From the NCBI GenBank assembly GCA_019925795.1, contig CM034300.1, forward strand, positions 39,179,135 to 39,243,134: 64,000 nucleotides of DNA. Reading direction: 5' to 3'. Source of the stretch: Dendrobium chrysotoxum (taxonomy: Eukaryota > Streptophyta > Magnoliopsida > Asparagales > Orchidaceae). This document shows positions 10,440 to 22,199 of the stretch, in pieces. The notes beneath the pieces are model-generated. The model searched no databases. It was given only the letters and a program-made list of their open reading frames with translations, and had not been told where the DNA came from. How positions within the stretch are numbered: position 1 is the stretch's first letter; the number at the start of each line of letters is the position of its first letter. The position numbers and the translations under genes were made by a program.

Positions 10440-13400
10440 TCATACAAGGCTTTATGAGAGCATGTGGTACCTGGACAGGGGATGTTCAAGGCATATGACT
10501 AGAGATTTAAATCAATTCATTTTGGTAGAGCCAGGGCATGAGGTAAAGCGGCACTTGGAGATAACACCACTAGGAGAGTGGTGGGCTCATGTATAATTGG
10601 TAATTCAAAATATTTCATCATTAAAATAATGTTTTGCTTGTAGATGGGTTAAAACACAATCTGCTCAGTCTCAGCCAGCTCTGTCATAAAAGCTTCAGCA
10701 TAAAATTTCTGCCAACCAGCTACATTATAAGCTTAAATGATAAAATTATTTTATAGAAAAAAAGGATCAACAACGTCAACATGCTTGATCTAAATTATGA
10801 TAAAGTTAGTACTACTCTTTTCTTAAAAATAATTACTGATGAATCTTGGTTGTGGTGTAGGAGAATTTGTCATGCAAGCTTGAAAAGCCATAGGATGATC
10901 ACCTAAAAAGACTTAGTGAGAGGAATACCCAGATTAAAGTTCACTAAAGACCACTTGTGTGATGCCTGTTAGTTAGGAAAGCAAGTTAAATACTCCTTCT
11001 ACTCAATCAAAGATATTAACACTATCAAACCCTTAGAAATCCTTCACATGGATCTGTTTGGACCTATCAACACTTCAAGCCTAGGAGGAAAAGTCTATGG
11101 GTATGTGATAGTTTATGATTATTCAAGGTTTATTGGATTAGATTCCTGTCTCATAAAAATGAATCATTTGTGGAGTTTAGACCTTTTTCCACTTGGATTC
11201 AAAGAAAATTAAGCTGTGAAATCTTAACCATTTATAGTGACTATGGTGGAGAATTTGAGAATGAAAATTTTGAATTTTTTTATAAGGAGCATGGCATAAA
11301 TCATAATTTTTTGACTCTTAGGACCCCTTAGCAAAACAAGGTAGCTGAAAGGAAGAACAGGTGGTAGAAGCTGCTAGAGCTCAGTAGAATACTCACTTCC
11401 TAAATACTTCTAGGTAGAACTGATGAATACAGCCTGTTATGTTATTAATAGGGTTAATCTTAGATCCAAGCTGAATAAGACACCCTATGAAATTCTTAAC
11501 GGTAGGATGTCCAACCTCTCCCACCTTCATGTCTTTAGATGTAAAGTTTTTATTCTGAATAATGGGAAGTCTCAGCTTGGAAAGTTTGACCTAAAATCTA
11601 ATGAAGGAGTGTTCTTATATTACTCAAGTATTGAAAATTCCTATAGAGTCTTTAATAAAAGAACACTAGTAGTTGAGGAGGCCACTCATATTTTATTTGA
11701 TGAATATGTGAATTCTAGAGGGTTTACGGTAAAAGAAGAAGAGGTTGTAGAAGTCACCCAAGGAGTAGAATCTACAAATCTAGAAAAAATGATAGAACCT
11801 GAAGTTTCACTACATAGAGAAAGGAGATATACTTCAAGTCATCCTAAAGAATTGATCTTAGGAGACCCATCTGAAGGTGTTAGAACTATGCATGGACTTA
11901 GAAAAAAACTAAACCACTCTACCTTCATTTCAACGATTCACCCACCAACCTAAATCAAGTTTTATCTGATGAATTCTAGATCCTAGCATGCAAGAAGAGT
12001 TAAACCAAATTGTAAGGAATATTATTTGGGAGCTAGTTGAAAGACCTGAGGTCTAGAGTGTGGTTGGAACTAAATTGGTATTCAAAAATAAAATGAATGA
12101 TTCTAGTATTGTGACGAGAAATAAAGCAAGATTAGTGGCTAAGGAATATAATCAAATAGAATGGATTGACTTTTAAGAGACCTTTGACCCTGTAGCTAGA
12201 TTAGAAGTCATTAGGGTGCTACTAGCCTTGCCTATTTTAAGGGATTCAAACTGTTTAAAATGGATGTCAAGAGTGCCTTTCTGAATGGTGTAATAAAAGA
12301 AGATGTGTATGTTAAACAACCCCTAGGCTTTGAAAATTCACAATTTCCTAATCATGTATTCAAATTAAAAAAGGCTTTATATGGACTAAAATAAGCACCC
12401 AGGGTTTGGTATGAAAGATTAAGCAATTTCCTAGTTGATAGAACCTTTGTTAAGCAGAGAATAAACACCACCCTATTTCTAAAAAAGCTAGGAGATGAAC
12501 TACTAATTGTCCAAATCTATGTTGATGATATTATGTTTGGATCTTCTGATAAAAATCTGTGGGATGAATTTTCAAAAATAATGAGTAAGTAGTTTGAAAT
12601 GAGTATAATGGGAGAACTAACTTACTTTCTTGGATTTAGTATAAGGCTGAAGGATGATGAAACTTTTTTTAGTAAGTCAAAATACATTAAGGACATCCTT
12701 AAGAATTATGAGATGAATAAAGCCAAGCCAACCAACACTCCCATGAGTTCCATTGTTCAGTTAGATAATAATTCAAATGAAAAATCTATTAATCAAAAGA
12801 AATATAGAGAAATATTTGGATTAGTTCTCTACTTGACTACTAGAAGACCTGATATTATGTTTAGTGTTTATCTCTATGCAAGATTTTAGGCTAATCCAAA
12901 AGTGTCCCACTTGACTGCTGTTAAGAGAATTCTTAAATATCTCTTAGGAACCCAAGACATAAGAATCTGGTATCCTAGGTTTAATACTTCCTCTGAAATT
13001 ATAGTATATTCTGATTCAGATTTTGTAGGATGTAGGGTTGATAGAAAAAGCACTTATGGGACATATCTATTCATAGGACAATCCTTAGTCTCTTGGTCCA
13101 ATAGAAAACAAAATTTAGTTGCGCTGTCAATTTCTGAAGCTAAATACATTGCCTTAGGAAGTTGTGTGGTCCAAATCCTTTGGTTAAAGTAATAATTTTT
13201 GGATTTAGGATTACCTGTAGGCACAATCTCAATCCTATGAGATAACACTAGTGCCATCTGCATTATAAAGAATCCAATCCAACACTGAAGGATCAAACAC
13301 ATCGACATCAAGCACCATTTTATTAGGGACCATATTACCAAAGGAGACATAGAGCTACACCATATAGCCATTGAAACCAACTTGCAGATATCTTCACAAA

Positions 13401-13473
13401 ACCACTGGCCTATAAAACCTTTAGCACCTTAAGAAACGTATTAGGTGTGATAGATATTCATTCAAGAGAATGA
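10440..13473 (+). pseudogene. pol of copia element B (protease, integrase, RT, RNase H), broken
   Basis: Protease: WYLDRGCSRHMT at about 10470; the active D-S-G is changed to D-R-G. Integrase: the CHAS..DHLCDAC zinc region at about 10865-10970, core HMDLFGPI and a changed SDYGGEFE box up to about 11400. A 176-codon open stretch (11423-11953) covers the integrase C-terminus and linker. RT: MDVKSAFLNG (about 12260) and an intact YVDD at 12518-12529. RNase H: about 12900-13400 with SEAKYIALGSC. The product ends VIDIHSRE at 13473. Domain order is that of Ty1/copia. Several stops and frameshifts. Confidence 0.9.
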
Positions 13474-14660
13474 TGCTTTTTGCTTATATTTTTGTCCTTA
13501 TTATTTTATTTGATTTGTTTGTTTAGTTCTTTTTATGTGTCTTTATTTTATGGTTTTGATTTCCTTTTTTTAGTATTTTAAGAATCAGATCAGAGCTCAC
13601 TTATATTGATAACTTGCTTTTTAAATGAGATTTTTATCTTATTTTGGTTTAGAAGCTTGTATGCAGTGATTGACTCCTCTAAAATAGTTAAAAGAAGAAA
13701 CATTGATGATTATTTCTCTTCCTCTAACTCCTTTAATGGTATATCTTTCTTTTCGAATCAAAATCTATTTTAAAATTAAAAGTTAGACTTTGAAATAGAG
13801 ATCTCTTTTATCTTCCTACAGTAATCTATCTCATATTAATAATATTCTAAATCAATGAATCACTTTCAAGTTTTCTTAATCAGGTGGTTGCATTTATTAT
13901 ATGAGTACGATTCTATTTTGTGCTTTAATTATTCTTATATTAGAGAGTGAGTTTTTCTTCTCTTATATATGAAAAATAATCTCACAACTGAGAGTCTTTA
14001 GAGATTATGAAAGAAAGAAAGCTCGCAAAAGAAATGAAAGAGGGATAAAATGAGCCCAACACTAAAAAGATGCCCAATATTTTCCAATTAATTGTAAGAT
14101 ACAAAAAGTGTATCAAAAATTAAAAGATGCACAAAGTGCACCAAATAACTTAAAAAAGGCACAAAATAAGCCTATAAAGAAATAAGCTTTCTTCTATTTA
14201 AAATCATTAAAAATCTTAGAAGAATCTATGTGCTAACTAATTTCTTCAAACACTTGAGATTGAAAATCATGATTCTTGATTCGTTAATTTGCAATAATAT
14301 TTTATCAGACATTTTTTTCTGGAATGAAGTTTGAAAAGATCACTTTTCTTATCTAACTTCTTTTTTCTGAATTAAATTTTTGTTTAAAAGGAATTTTAAT
14401 TTGTAAGGTGTTCGAGGTAGGGTTTACAATATCAATTTTCTAACTTTTTCTAGATTTCAGCATTGCTAATTCATTCTTATTAGTTTTTAAACCTAATATT
14501 AATTGAAATTTATCATTTACTAGAGATTGATCGATTAAAAAAAGCTTTGATTTTGATTTACGTCTGTTTTTATTTAGTTTTTGTTGCTTTTTTATGTGGT
14601 TTTATGTTTTTTCTATTTTGAAGTCCCTCCTGATCACTACATTCCATTTCTATATTTTTT
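13474..14660 (+). other. Spacer after pol, element B, with shared noncoding module
   Basis: No gene. This A/T-rich stretch aligns with the spacers after pol of D (about 27180-28060, reverse) and F (about 46080-46960, reverse) and also with the 3' region of the gypsy element E (about 61490-62440). Shared words include TGATTGACTCCTCTAA, GAGAGTGAGTTTTTCTTCTC and CTCACAACTGAGA. Confidence 0.75.
14042..14175 (+). repeat. Second hairpin array, copy in element B
   Basis: Consecutive short inverted repeats separated by about 10-15 bp: GGGATAAAATGAGCCC, GATACAAAAAGTGTATC, GATGCACAAAGTGCACC and GGCACAAAATAAGCC. The stem sequence changes while pairing is mostly kept. Homologous arrays are at 27498-27650, 46411-46570 and 61893-62076. 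Confidence 0.75.
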
Positions 14661-14663
14661 TGG

Positions 14664-15096
14664 TTTTGATCACATCATCCAGGATGATCGACTTCATCTT
14701 GTACGAAATGAACAAAAATACATCTCACTGATCACAGCACATCCAACGGTTGATATAAACTAATTATTGGTGATCGTCTCATACGATTCTTACATTATCC
14801 TAAACAATCCACATGTCAGGAGTCACTGTATGATTTGAATGCTGTTAGGATGATCCATTATGACTCATCTTCTTGAACGATCCACCTGTTCATCCTAAAT
14901 GATATATCTGGTCAATGATTATCCTACTGACTCCTCGGGCACATTGCCTTTTGTCAAATCATCCCGGACAATATCTGATCGTCCTGGATGATAAGAACAA
15001 CTTTTTGACGGATCATTTGGATGACATTATTGCACCTGATCATCCTAGACAATCGCACAATCATCCTGGATGATTTTCTCAATTTTATATAAATAG
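14664..15096 (+). promoter_or_regulatory. Internal promoter candidate before the extra ORF, element B
   Basis: A cluster of dyads like those of the LTR (for example 14668-14703 and the pair 15039-15053 / 15060-15074, spacer 6 bp, centres 21 bp apart) is followed by TTTATATAAATAG at 15084-15096. The extra ORF starts 76 bp later, at 15172. The same order (dyads, TATA, ORF) is seen in D and F. Confidence 0.7.
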
Positions 15097-15171
15097 CCAA
15101 TCTCAAGCCTTATACTTCACTCAAAGCTTTCCAACTCTCTTTTCTCTCATTCAAGCTCTCAATTCTTAGAT

Positions 15172-16110
15172 ATGACTGGCGATAAAAGATCTCGTGCACT
15201 CACAGGAAGATCTTCCAGGAGTGTTGTTGATCCCAGGTTTACTAAAGCAGCAGATGAAGCTGCTTACACCCTGTTCAAATCTGCTGGTATCACCCCTTCT
15301 AAGATCATCAATTAATTCACTCTGAACTTTCAAGTACTACACCTATCAGGATTTCTATGAATTTCTTCACTTGTCCACTACTGGAGACAAACTCCATGTC
15401 TTAGCTTCTGATCCTAATTTCAATTGGACTCGTGTTAATAATACTCTTAGGGAAACTAATGTTCAATTTCATGATTCCACAGTCAATACCTTAAGTCAAA
15501 GATGCTTAAACCATCCAGCATATCCTTCGTAACTCAATTATTCCTAAAGTTGGGGACTAGATTCACATTACTCATATCCTTTCACTCACCACCTACTACA
15601 TTATGTCCAACCTTCAATTTAATGCAGTTGATCTTATCATCCGCTACATTGAATATTTAACCTGCATTAGGGATCTAAGCCATAGAAGAAAGTCAAACTT
15701 AGCCCTAGGACATCTCATTGCATATGTCCTTAAATCAAAATACAACCTTCAATTCCCTACTCCACCTGATCACCACCCCATCTTCTACTTCAATAACTCC
15801 TTCCATACCCTTCACAGTACTCGTCACCATATTGTATTTGAGGAGCCTAGGGAAGAAGAGGAAGGACCTATTCCTGCACCTGCCCCTATCAGCCAGCAGC
15901 CTCAGATTGATCAGCTTGTTCAAAGGTTTGATCAGTGGGAGGCCAGGTTCGAATCCTATGTGATTGAACAAGAACATCAGCATGCAAAGGATGTTGCTTA
16001 TTTTGAAATCTACGCCACCTAGTATGGCCTGGTTTGATGAGCAGTTTGCATCTCTTCACATACACTTTCAGCCACCACCACCTTCACCTGATCAGAGTTC
16101 CTCTTTCTAG
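15172..16110 (+). pseudogene. Extra 3' ORF of element B (plant transposon-protein-like), broken
   Basis: The start ATG at 15172 gives MTGDKRSRALTGRSS, then VDPRFTKAADEAAYTLFKSAGI, matching the N-terminus of the copy in F. A stop follows at about 15312 and a segment present in F (the LTYPILDLFAH region) is deleted here. Later parts are clear: YYIMSNLQFNAVDLIIRYIEYL (about 15596-15660), NLALGHLIAYVLKSKYNLQF, a Pro/Glu-rich stretch, and a tail with PQIDQLVQRFDQWEARF. The last segment (AWFDEQFASLHIHFQPPPPS) is in another frame and ends at 16110. Function unknown; see the copy at 44158-45297. Confidence 0.8.
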
Positions 16111-16254
16111 TTATTCAGTGCTGTTGTTTCTATGTTTGTACATGCCTTTCTATTTTTGTTCTTTTTTTATATGTCATTTAAAAAAAAAGAAAGGAACAAA
16201 AATAAAATTTTTTCTAGCTTCGAAATTCTTTTTACAATAATGTTTGTCATCATC

Positions 16255-16263
16255 AAAAGGGGG
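16255..16263 (+). promoter_or_regulatory. Polypurine tract of element B
   Basis: AAAAGGGGG precedes the 3' LTR by four bases and primes plus-strand DNA synthesis. The wider block CATCATCAAAAGGGGG is conserved with D and F. Confidence 0.85.
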
Positions 16264-16267
16264 TGAT

Positions 16268-18075
16268 TGTTGCAAATCTGGACCCAAATAAAGTAATTTT
16301 GATGATAACAAATATTACTGTTTCTTTACTACTGCTATTCTTACATATCTTTTTTATCTTCCCTGCTCACTAACCTTTCCGGTCCATAAGTTTACTTGGA
16401 ACATCAATCAGCTCAAGATCACATAGACTAGGATTGAGTCAATGTGCAATTTTAATTCCTATATATGTTTTACATTTTCTTGAGTCAAATTTACTTTAAT
16501 GGGTCCTGAAGCTAAGTAACCTTATACACACACACACAGGGGGAGAAATTTGGTGATTAGAGTTTTTGCTATTTTTGATGATATTGTACAGGATGATTAT
16601 AAATCATCATGGACAATTAATTAAAAATAGAAATCCTAATTAGGGCATCATTGGTAATTAAGTTTGCTTAACTAATCATCCTGGACAATTTTGATCGTAC
16701 AAGATGATCAGTACAAATTGAGACAGACAGCCGTCAATCACAATTTTGGCAAGATTTTATAATTTAAAATGTGTTCTTATCATACAGGACGATCCATATT
16801 GTCATGGATGACTCATTACAATTATACCTAAAATAATCCTTTGATTAGGATATTAATTATGGTTATATTGATCAATCATATCATAGATGATGATCTACTT
16901 GGATCATCCTGGATGATCTTTTATATTTCGTAGGACTATCCCCTATCGTCCAAGATGAAAACCATAATTTTCTTCTAATCATCCAGGTGAATGACACGGA
17001 CGTCCTGAGAGGTTTATGGGATGATTCGTTGATTTCTACCCATCTTGAACCAATCATCCAGAGTATCATCTTGGATGTCTCGAGACTGGTATGGAACGAT
17101 ATATTGATTGCCATCCATATTGAACTAATCAACCTGAATGATCGAAAAATCAACCCGGATGATCTGTACAAAATATAACTACTGACTATAAGAGTAAAGG
17201 TGATCGTCCTAACAGAAATGGCTATTTTATACTAATTATACAGGATGATCGTAGGATCGTCCTAGATGATCTTTGATGCAAAATTGAAAATCAAAGCTAT
17301 TTTGGAAGCCTACTATTTAAGTTCTCTTACTTTTAAGAAAATATTTTGCTGTTGTTCTAACCTAAGAGAGTTTAGAGAAAAAGAAGGACAGTTTGGGAGA
17401 GAGAGAGAGAATCTTTCGAGGGAGAGTTTGTGAGGGGATTCATAAAGATTACTCCAAGCAAGGATTCGATCGTCTTCTTCAATCTTCATCCTTGGTTCCT
17501 TGGTGGCTCTAGGGAGACAATCATTAACATCAAATCTAGGTTCTGCGCCTACTCCAGGAGGGAGTAAAAGGATTGTCAAGTCTTTTGCCAACTCTAGGAG
17601 GGAGTAAAAGAATTGTCAGGTTCTTTGCCTACTCCAGGAGGGAGTAAAATGATTCAAGGTTCTCTGCCTCACCAAGTTGGTGGAAAGATTTTGTAAGGGC
17701 TTCTATGCCTTACTGTGGAGGCAAAATGAGAGACACTAACTGCTTAGTGCAATACTTGAAAAGGAGGTTTTCGAGTAGTGGATGTAGGTTAGATTTTATA
17801 GAACCACAATAAAATCTGGCGTGTTCTTTCTTATTACTTTTTTCGCATATTTATGTTTACATTTTTTTGTGATTTAATCTGTGATTGAAAACTCTGATTG
17901 TGTTTGTTATTATGAAATTATTTTTTCTTTCGGATCAAGGGTTATTATTTTATTTTAAAATTTTTAAAAAGATATGAATTTTCTTTTATTTAAAAATTTT
18001 TAAAATACCAATTCATTCCCTCTTAGTTAGCCTCGGGCTACTTCTTTAGGGTTTCACAACCCTCACAAACTTTCA
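16268..18075 (+). repeat. 3' LTR of element B
   Basis: 1,808 bp from TGTTGCAAATCTGG to CCTCACAAACTTTCA. It shows the uninterrupted site where the LINE entered the 5' LTR (about 16654-16680). Parts: dyad array about 16580-17275, TATA-like CTATTTAAG at 17313, GA run about 17396-17410, hairpin repeats about 17540-17720. Followed by the GATCT duplication. Confidence 0.93.
16580..17275 (+). promoter_or_regulatory. U3 dyad array, 3' LTR of element B
   Basis: Decayed copies of the ATCGTCC/ATCGTAC dyads, for example at about 16588-16623, 16676-16712, 16787-16817, 16874-16918 and 17234-17270. More CG to CA/TG changes are visible than in element F. Confidence 0.75.
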
Positions 18076-18441
18076 GATCTACTAGTTTTGATCCTCTATG
18101 ATGGGAATATTACTACCTCATCATACGATCTCCCAGTTTTAATCCTCTGTAATGGGTATATTCCTATCCCATCATATTATCTCCTAGTTTTGAACCTCTT
18201 TAATGGACATATTTCCACCCCATCATACGATCTCCTAGTTTTGATCCTCTGTGATAGGCATATTCCTACCCCATCATATGATCTTCCAATTTTGATCCTC
18301 TGTGACGGGTATATTCCTACCCCATCATATGATCTGCATGTTTGGATCCTTTATGATGGGCATATTCCTGCCCTATCTTACGATCTCATATTTTTTATCC
18401 TCTTTGATGGACATATTCCTACCCCATCATATGATTATTGA
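18076..18441 (+). repeat. 51-bp tandem array, main part
   Basis: About seven units with a 51-bp period (for example GATCCTCT at 18243 and GATCCTC at 18294). The core is TTTGATCCTCTGTGATGGG then CATATTCCTACCCCATCAT. Because 51 is a multiple of 3, the array reads as one 117-codon open frame of a 17-residue repeat; I do not call this a gene. Its first five bases are the right-hand GATCT duplication of element B. Confidence 0.9.
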
Positions 18442-18856
18442 CCTCATTTTTGTATGAGTTCATTAGGGCCTAATCTCGGCTCTAGATTAATCCATACATT
18501 ATGATCAATTCAGATCTTAGATCACTCTCCAAACTCTAAGATCAATTTATATCCCAAACCAATCCAGATTATAGAATAATTTAAAATCTAGATCTATCCA
18601 GATGATAAATCAATCATGATCTATAATCAGCTTAGATCTAAATAATCCAGTCTCCAGACCTATCTAAGACTTAGGATCTATGTAGATATTAAGATCCTTT
18701 TAAATCCAGACCTTAGGATTACCCAAGTCCTAGGATTTCTCTAGATCCCAGACCTTAGGACTTCTTGACTATAGGATCTTCCTAGACTCTAGGCCTTAGG
18801 ATTTACCTAGACCATATACCACTCCAAACCCTAGGATCTACCTAGACCCTAGATAT
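18442..18856. repeat. Degenerate short repeats (GATC / CCTTAGGAT rich)
   Basis: Loose repetition of words such as AGATCTAGA, GACCTTAGGAT and CCTAGACCCTAG with no fixed period that I can define. It lies between the tandem array and the LTR of element C and is probably a decayed satellite. No gene. Confidence 0.5.
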
Positions 18857-19159
18857 TGTTACAACTTAGATTTGAAGGTTAAGTTTTATATTATGTGATT
18901 TTGTATGATACCAAAATATTATTATTATGATTACTATTTCTCCTAACATATATTGGATATATTTTTCTTTTGTATTATTCGTGTGTACTAACATTTCACA
19001 AAAATCATATTCTAGACTACCAAAGACTTCAAGACAGATTAGATTAGGGGTTTCTTGTAATGAAGTCTGTAATTTTTCTATTTTTCTTTAGTCTGAGAAG
19101 AGTGTGATTGTAATTGGGCAACTGTGCACACACACACTAGGGAAGTGACTCAAAAACTT

Positions 19160-19600
19160 TAGATTATAAAACTAATCATACTATATGATTTTAGAATCGT
19201 ATTGGACTATTTGTCATGGTAGTTCCTCCAAAACTAAGTTAATCAAATCATACCAAAAACTTTTTGTGTTATTCATACTGTATGATGTTAGGTTCATACA
19301 GATGACTCACAGAGTATGAAATGAGGTCATCCATGCTCGTACCAAATGAAACATACTTTGTTTAAATAGTTCATACTATACGATTTATGGTTCATATAGT
19401 CGATCCATAGAGTACAAAATGTGTTCGTACAAAATCATACCGGATAAATTAGTTCAGTTCTGAACTCTTCATACTGTATGATGTCAGTTCATACAGACGA
19501 CTGATAAATTACAAAATCAGGTTCATACTAGATCGTGCATGGACTTTTGAACTGATCGTACAGATGAAGTGCAATCTTACTGTACGATCTGACTATATTC
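19160..19600 (+). promoter_or_regulatory. U3 dyad array of element C with a different dyad sequence
   Basis: The dyads read like TTCATACTGTATGAT rather than ATCGTCC-N-GGACGAT, but the pairing with a short spacer is kept. The pair 19272-19286 / 19293-19307 has a 6-bp spacer, centres 21 bp apart. Others start at about 19169, 19373, 19480 and 19553 with spacers of 6, 6, 5 and 4 bp. The array ends about 50 bp before the TATA box. Confidence 0.75.
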
Positions 19601-19644
19601 AAGTTGAAATTTTCAATTTTTTAGACAATTTTTCTTGTCTTTCA

Positions 19645-19653
19645 TATATAAAT
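19645..19653 (+). promoter_or_regulatory. TATA box of element C LTR
   Basis: TATATAAAT directly follows the dyad array and precedes the leader hairpin repeats. Transcription would start about 30 bp downstream. Confidence 0.65.
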
Positions 19654-19875
19654 GTCCTAAAAACTGACACTCTCATGATCTTGCTATGAATTTCCCTTGA
19701 GAGTGGAAAAGGAGAGTATTTGGGAGAGTGTTTTGGGAGTTAAGAGTGAGAGATCTTGAAAGAAGAAATTGTGAGGGGACTCACAAGGTTACCGAATGGT
19801 AAGGATCTCTTGTTTGCTCCTTCAAAACTCTGCCCTACTTTCTTAAAGATTCTAGAGAGAAGTTTCTCAAAGGAG

Positions 19876-20060
19876 ATTGGGTTCTCTACCATCACCAAGA
19901 GGGTGAAAAAGGACGTTGGGTTCTCTGTCATCACCAGGAGGGTGAAAAAGGATGAGTTGGAATGCTACCATCACTTGGTGGGTGTAAAAGGCGTCGGTTA
20001 TCTGCCGCACCGGTGGAAGAGAGTTTGTTAAAGCTTCTTCGCCTTGATGTGGGGGCAAAA
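19876..20060 (+). repeat. Leader hairpin repeats of element C
   Basis: Two to four units with GGGTTCTCT boxes are followed by inverted repeats CACC-AAGA-GGGTG and CACC-AGGA-GGGTG, then CACTTGGTGGGTG and CACCGGTGG. The stems differ from those in B and F while pairing is kept. Confidence 0.7.
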
Positions 20061-20387
20061 GGAGAGACACTATTATTTAGTGTAACCCTTCGAAAATGAG
20101 TCTCCAGGGAGTGGACGTAGGTCTAGTTGGACCGAACCACTATAAAATTTGGTGTCTTCTATTCCTTTAATTTTTATTGCATTTTATTTTTCTGCATATT
20201 AAATTTCTGTGATTGAAAAATATTTTATGTAAATATAATCAACAACATATTATGAGAATCACTGATTAAATTTTCGAATAACAATTTTTGATAATCCGAG
20301 AGAATTTTTTAAAATTACTAATTATCCTCCTCTTGGTTAGCATTGGGAAAGTTCTATTCGGTTTAACAACTTACATGAACTTTCAAG

Positions 20388-20399
20388 TGGTATGAGAGC
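20388..20399 (+). promoter_or_regulatory. Primer binding site of element C
   Basis: TGGTATGAGAGC differs in one base from the plant initiator-Met tRNA site TGGTATCAGAGC and starts two bases after the LTR. Confidence 0.85.
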
Positions 20400-20437
20400 C
20401 AATTTTAAAAAATAAAGTTTAGATTATTTTTCCAAAA

Positions 20438-22195
20438 ATGAATATAGTTAATTTTTGAAATCGTAATAATCCTGAAGGATATTTGATCAATAGACCACAT
20501 TTATTTGATAACAACCCATTTAATTTTTGGAAAACTCACATGTCTACTTTTCTGCAATCACTTGATATCGCATGTGGATGTTAGTACATGATGGCTATAC
20601 TGCTCTTACTAGACTTGTTGATGGCATTAGGATTGAAACACCATTTCTTAATTAGACATTAGAGAAAAAAGTCTTAGCTTAGTTAAATGTAAAATGTTTA
20701 AATAGCTTTTTCTATGCTCTTAAATCTAAAACTATATACGTGTTTCAACCTGTAAAACTGAAAAAGAAATTTGGAATAGACTTTTCATAACTTATGAAAG
20801 AACTAATGAGATGAAATAATCTAGATTGAACATTCTATTACACGACTACGAACTATTTTGGCATCAAACTGAATGAGTCAATCTCTGACATGTACACATA
20901 TTTTACACAGACAGTTATCTCATTATATGCTTTAGGTAGGGTACTAACGAATTCAAAAAAAGTCAATAAAATCCTATGTTGTTTATATATTGCTTACGAT
21001 GCAAAGATAACCGCCATAACTAAGTCAAAGGACTTAAATGTATATTCTATTGACAATCTTCTTGGATCACTTATTACTTACGAGCAAGAAGTGACTCAAA
21101 GACAGATTGATGTAGGTGACAAGAGAAAAGAAAAGAACATTACATTGAAAGCAGATGATTAAGGAAAGTGATCAATCATAGCCTGAGGATGAAGATGATA
21201 TTGCACTCATGGCCAGGCAACCCAAAAATTTTCCTAGAATGTAGCAACGACAACATCAGCATTGGAATAAAGGTAAATTCAATGGGAATGCAAAAAATTC
21301 AAATGATGTCATTTGTTCTGAATGCAGGAAGCTGGACAAATTAAGACCGTTTGCCCAAATCTCAAAGCTAAATCCTAGCAAGGAGAAAGTTGGGGAGAAA
21401 ACTAATATTAGGAAGGGCAAGAAAAGACTGCAGAAAGCTTTATGGGCTGACTTGGCTTCTGACTACTAAAAAATAGAAAATGAAGAAGAAGTCATAAACT
21501 TGAGCTTTATGGCAGACAATATTGATCTTTCGGATCAAGAAAAGGTATTTGACTTATCTTATGACAAATTATTTGATGTTTCTGAGAAAATACATAATGT
21601 ATGTAGGAAACTCAAAAAACTGCATGCGAAACTTAATATAGAGTTTTTAAATTTATAAAAAGAGCATGAAATCCTTAGGAATGATCACGTAAACTTAGAT
21701 AGCAATCACATGGCCTTGATGGAAGACTTTGATAATTTAAACAAAAAGCATGAACTATTGAAATTATCACATACTGAACTTAAAAATGATTTTAAAATTT
21801 TTTTTGGTGAAACTGAACATAGGGAAATTGACATGAAAATTGAAAATTCAATTATGAAAAATAGAAACTCATATCTAGAAATAAAAATGAAGGCTATTAT
21901 GGAAAATAGACTATCACCCACACTTGAACAATTATATGAGTCTAATCAGAAGCATACAAGTTCAAAACCTGGGAAGTGACAATATAACTCACATAGATTG
22001 GTAAATTCTTTCCTGGTGTTAAATATTTTTCATATAGAATGATAGGATATACTTCCCACACTTGCACTATTCATAGTAGAACACATTTAGTGTAGAGACC
22101 TAAGATGCATTAAACACAACATATCAAGCATGCATCAGGTTTATCATTGTCAAGAGGTAAACCCAAATTTATTTGGGTTCATAAGTCTAATGTTT
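20438..22195 (+). pseudogene. gag of copia element C, heavily decayed
   Basis: The ATG at 20438 (MNIVNF, stop, NRNNPEGYLINRPHLF) starts a gag like that of B. Recognisable pieces are FWKTHMSTFLQSLD (about 20528), NILLHDYELF (about 20828-20860), the open stretch 20890-21162 with LNVYSIDNLLGSLITYEQ, and the coiled-coil-like stretch 21710-21979. The first zinc knuckle has lost its pattern (about 21310-21350). Frameshifts and stops throughout. Confidence 0.8.
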
Positions 22196-22199
22196 GATC

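Larger units (their letters stand above)
48..18075 (+). mobile_element. Ty1/copia LTR retrotransposon B, SIRE/Maximus-like, split by a LINE
   Basis: A complete but decayed copia element on the + strand. Order: 5' LTR (48-445 plus 7125-8573), primer binding site, gag, protease-integrase-RT-RNase H, a long spacer, an extra ORF, polypurine tract and 3' LTR (16268-18075). Without the LINE it is about 11.3 kb. Integrase precedes RT, which defines copia. Long LTRs, the initiator-Met primer site and an ORF after pol point to the SIRE/Maximus lineage; the lineage name is inferred from layout. Perfect GATCT duplications flank it. Many in-frame stops and small frameshifts make it non-autonomous. Confidence 0.93.
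18857..20385 (+). repeat. 5' LTR of element C
   Basis: TGTTACAACTTAGATTTG to ACATGAACTTTCA, 1,529 bp. It is diverged from the LTRs of B, D and F but has the same order: CACACACACTAGGG block, dyad array (19160-19600), TATA box (19645), leader hairpin repeats (19876-20060), the ACTATAAAATTTGGTG block (about 20140) and the primer site. The left boundary rests on TG and similarity of layout; the matching duplication cannot be seen. Confidence 0.8.

Noticed and set aside
18088..18441. 117-codon open frame with a 17-residue repeat as a protein-coding gene
   Set aside because: It is a 51-bp tandem array; open only because the unit is a multiple of three. No start context, no known domain.
20139..20153. 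ACTATAAAATTTGG as the TATA box of the copia LTRs
   Set aside because: It is conserved in all LTRs but lies after the leader hairpins and near the primer site, so it is in U5; the TATA box next to the dyads fits better.
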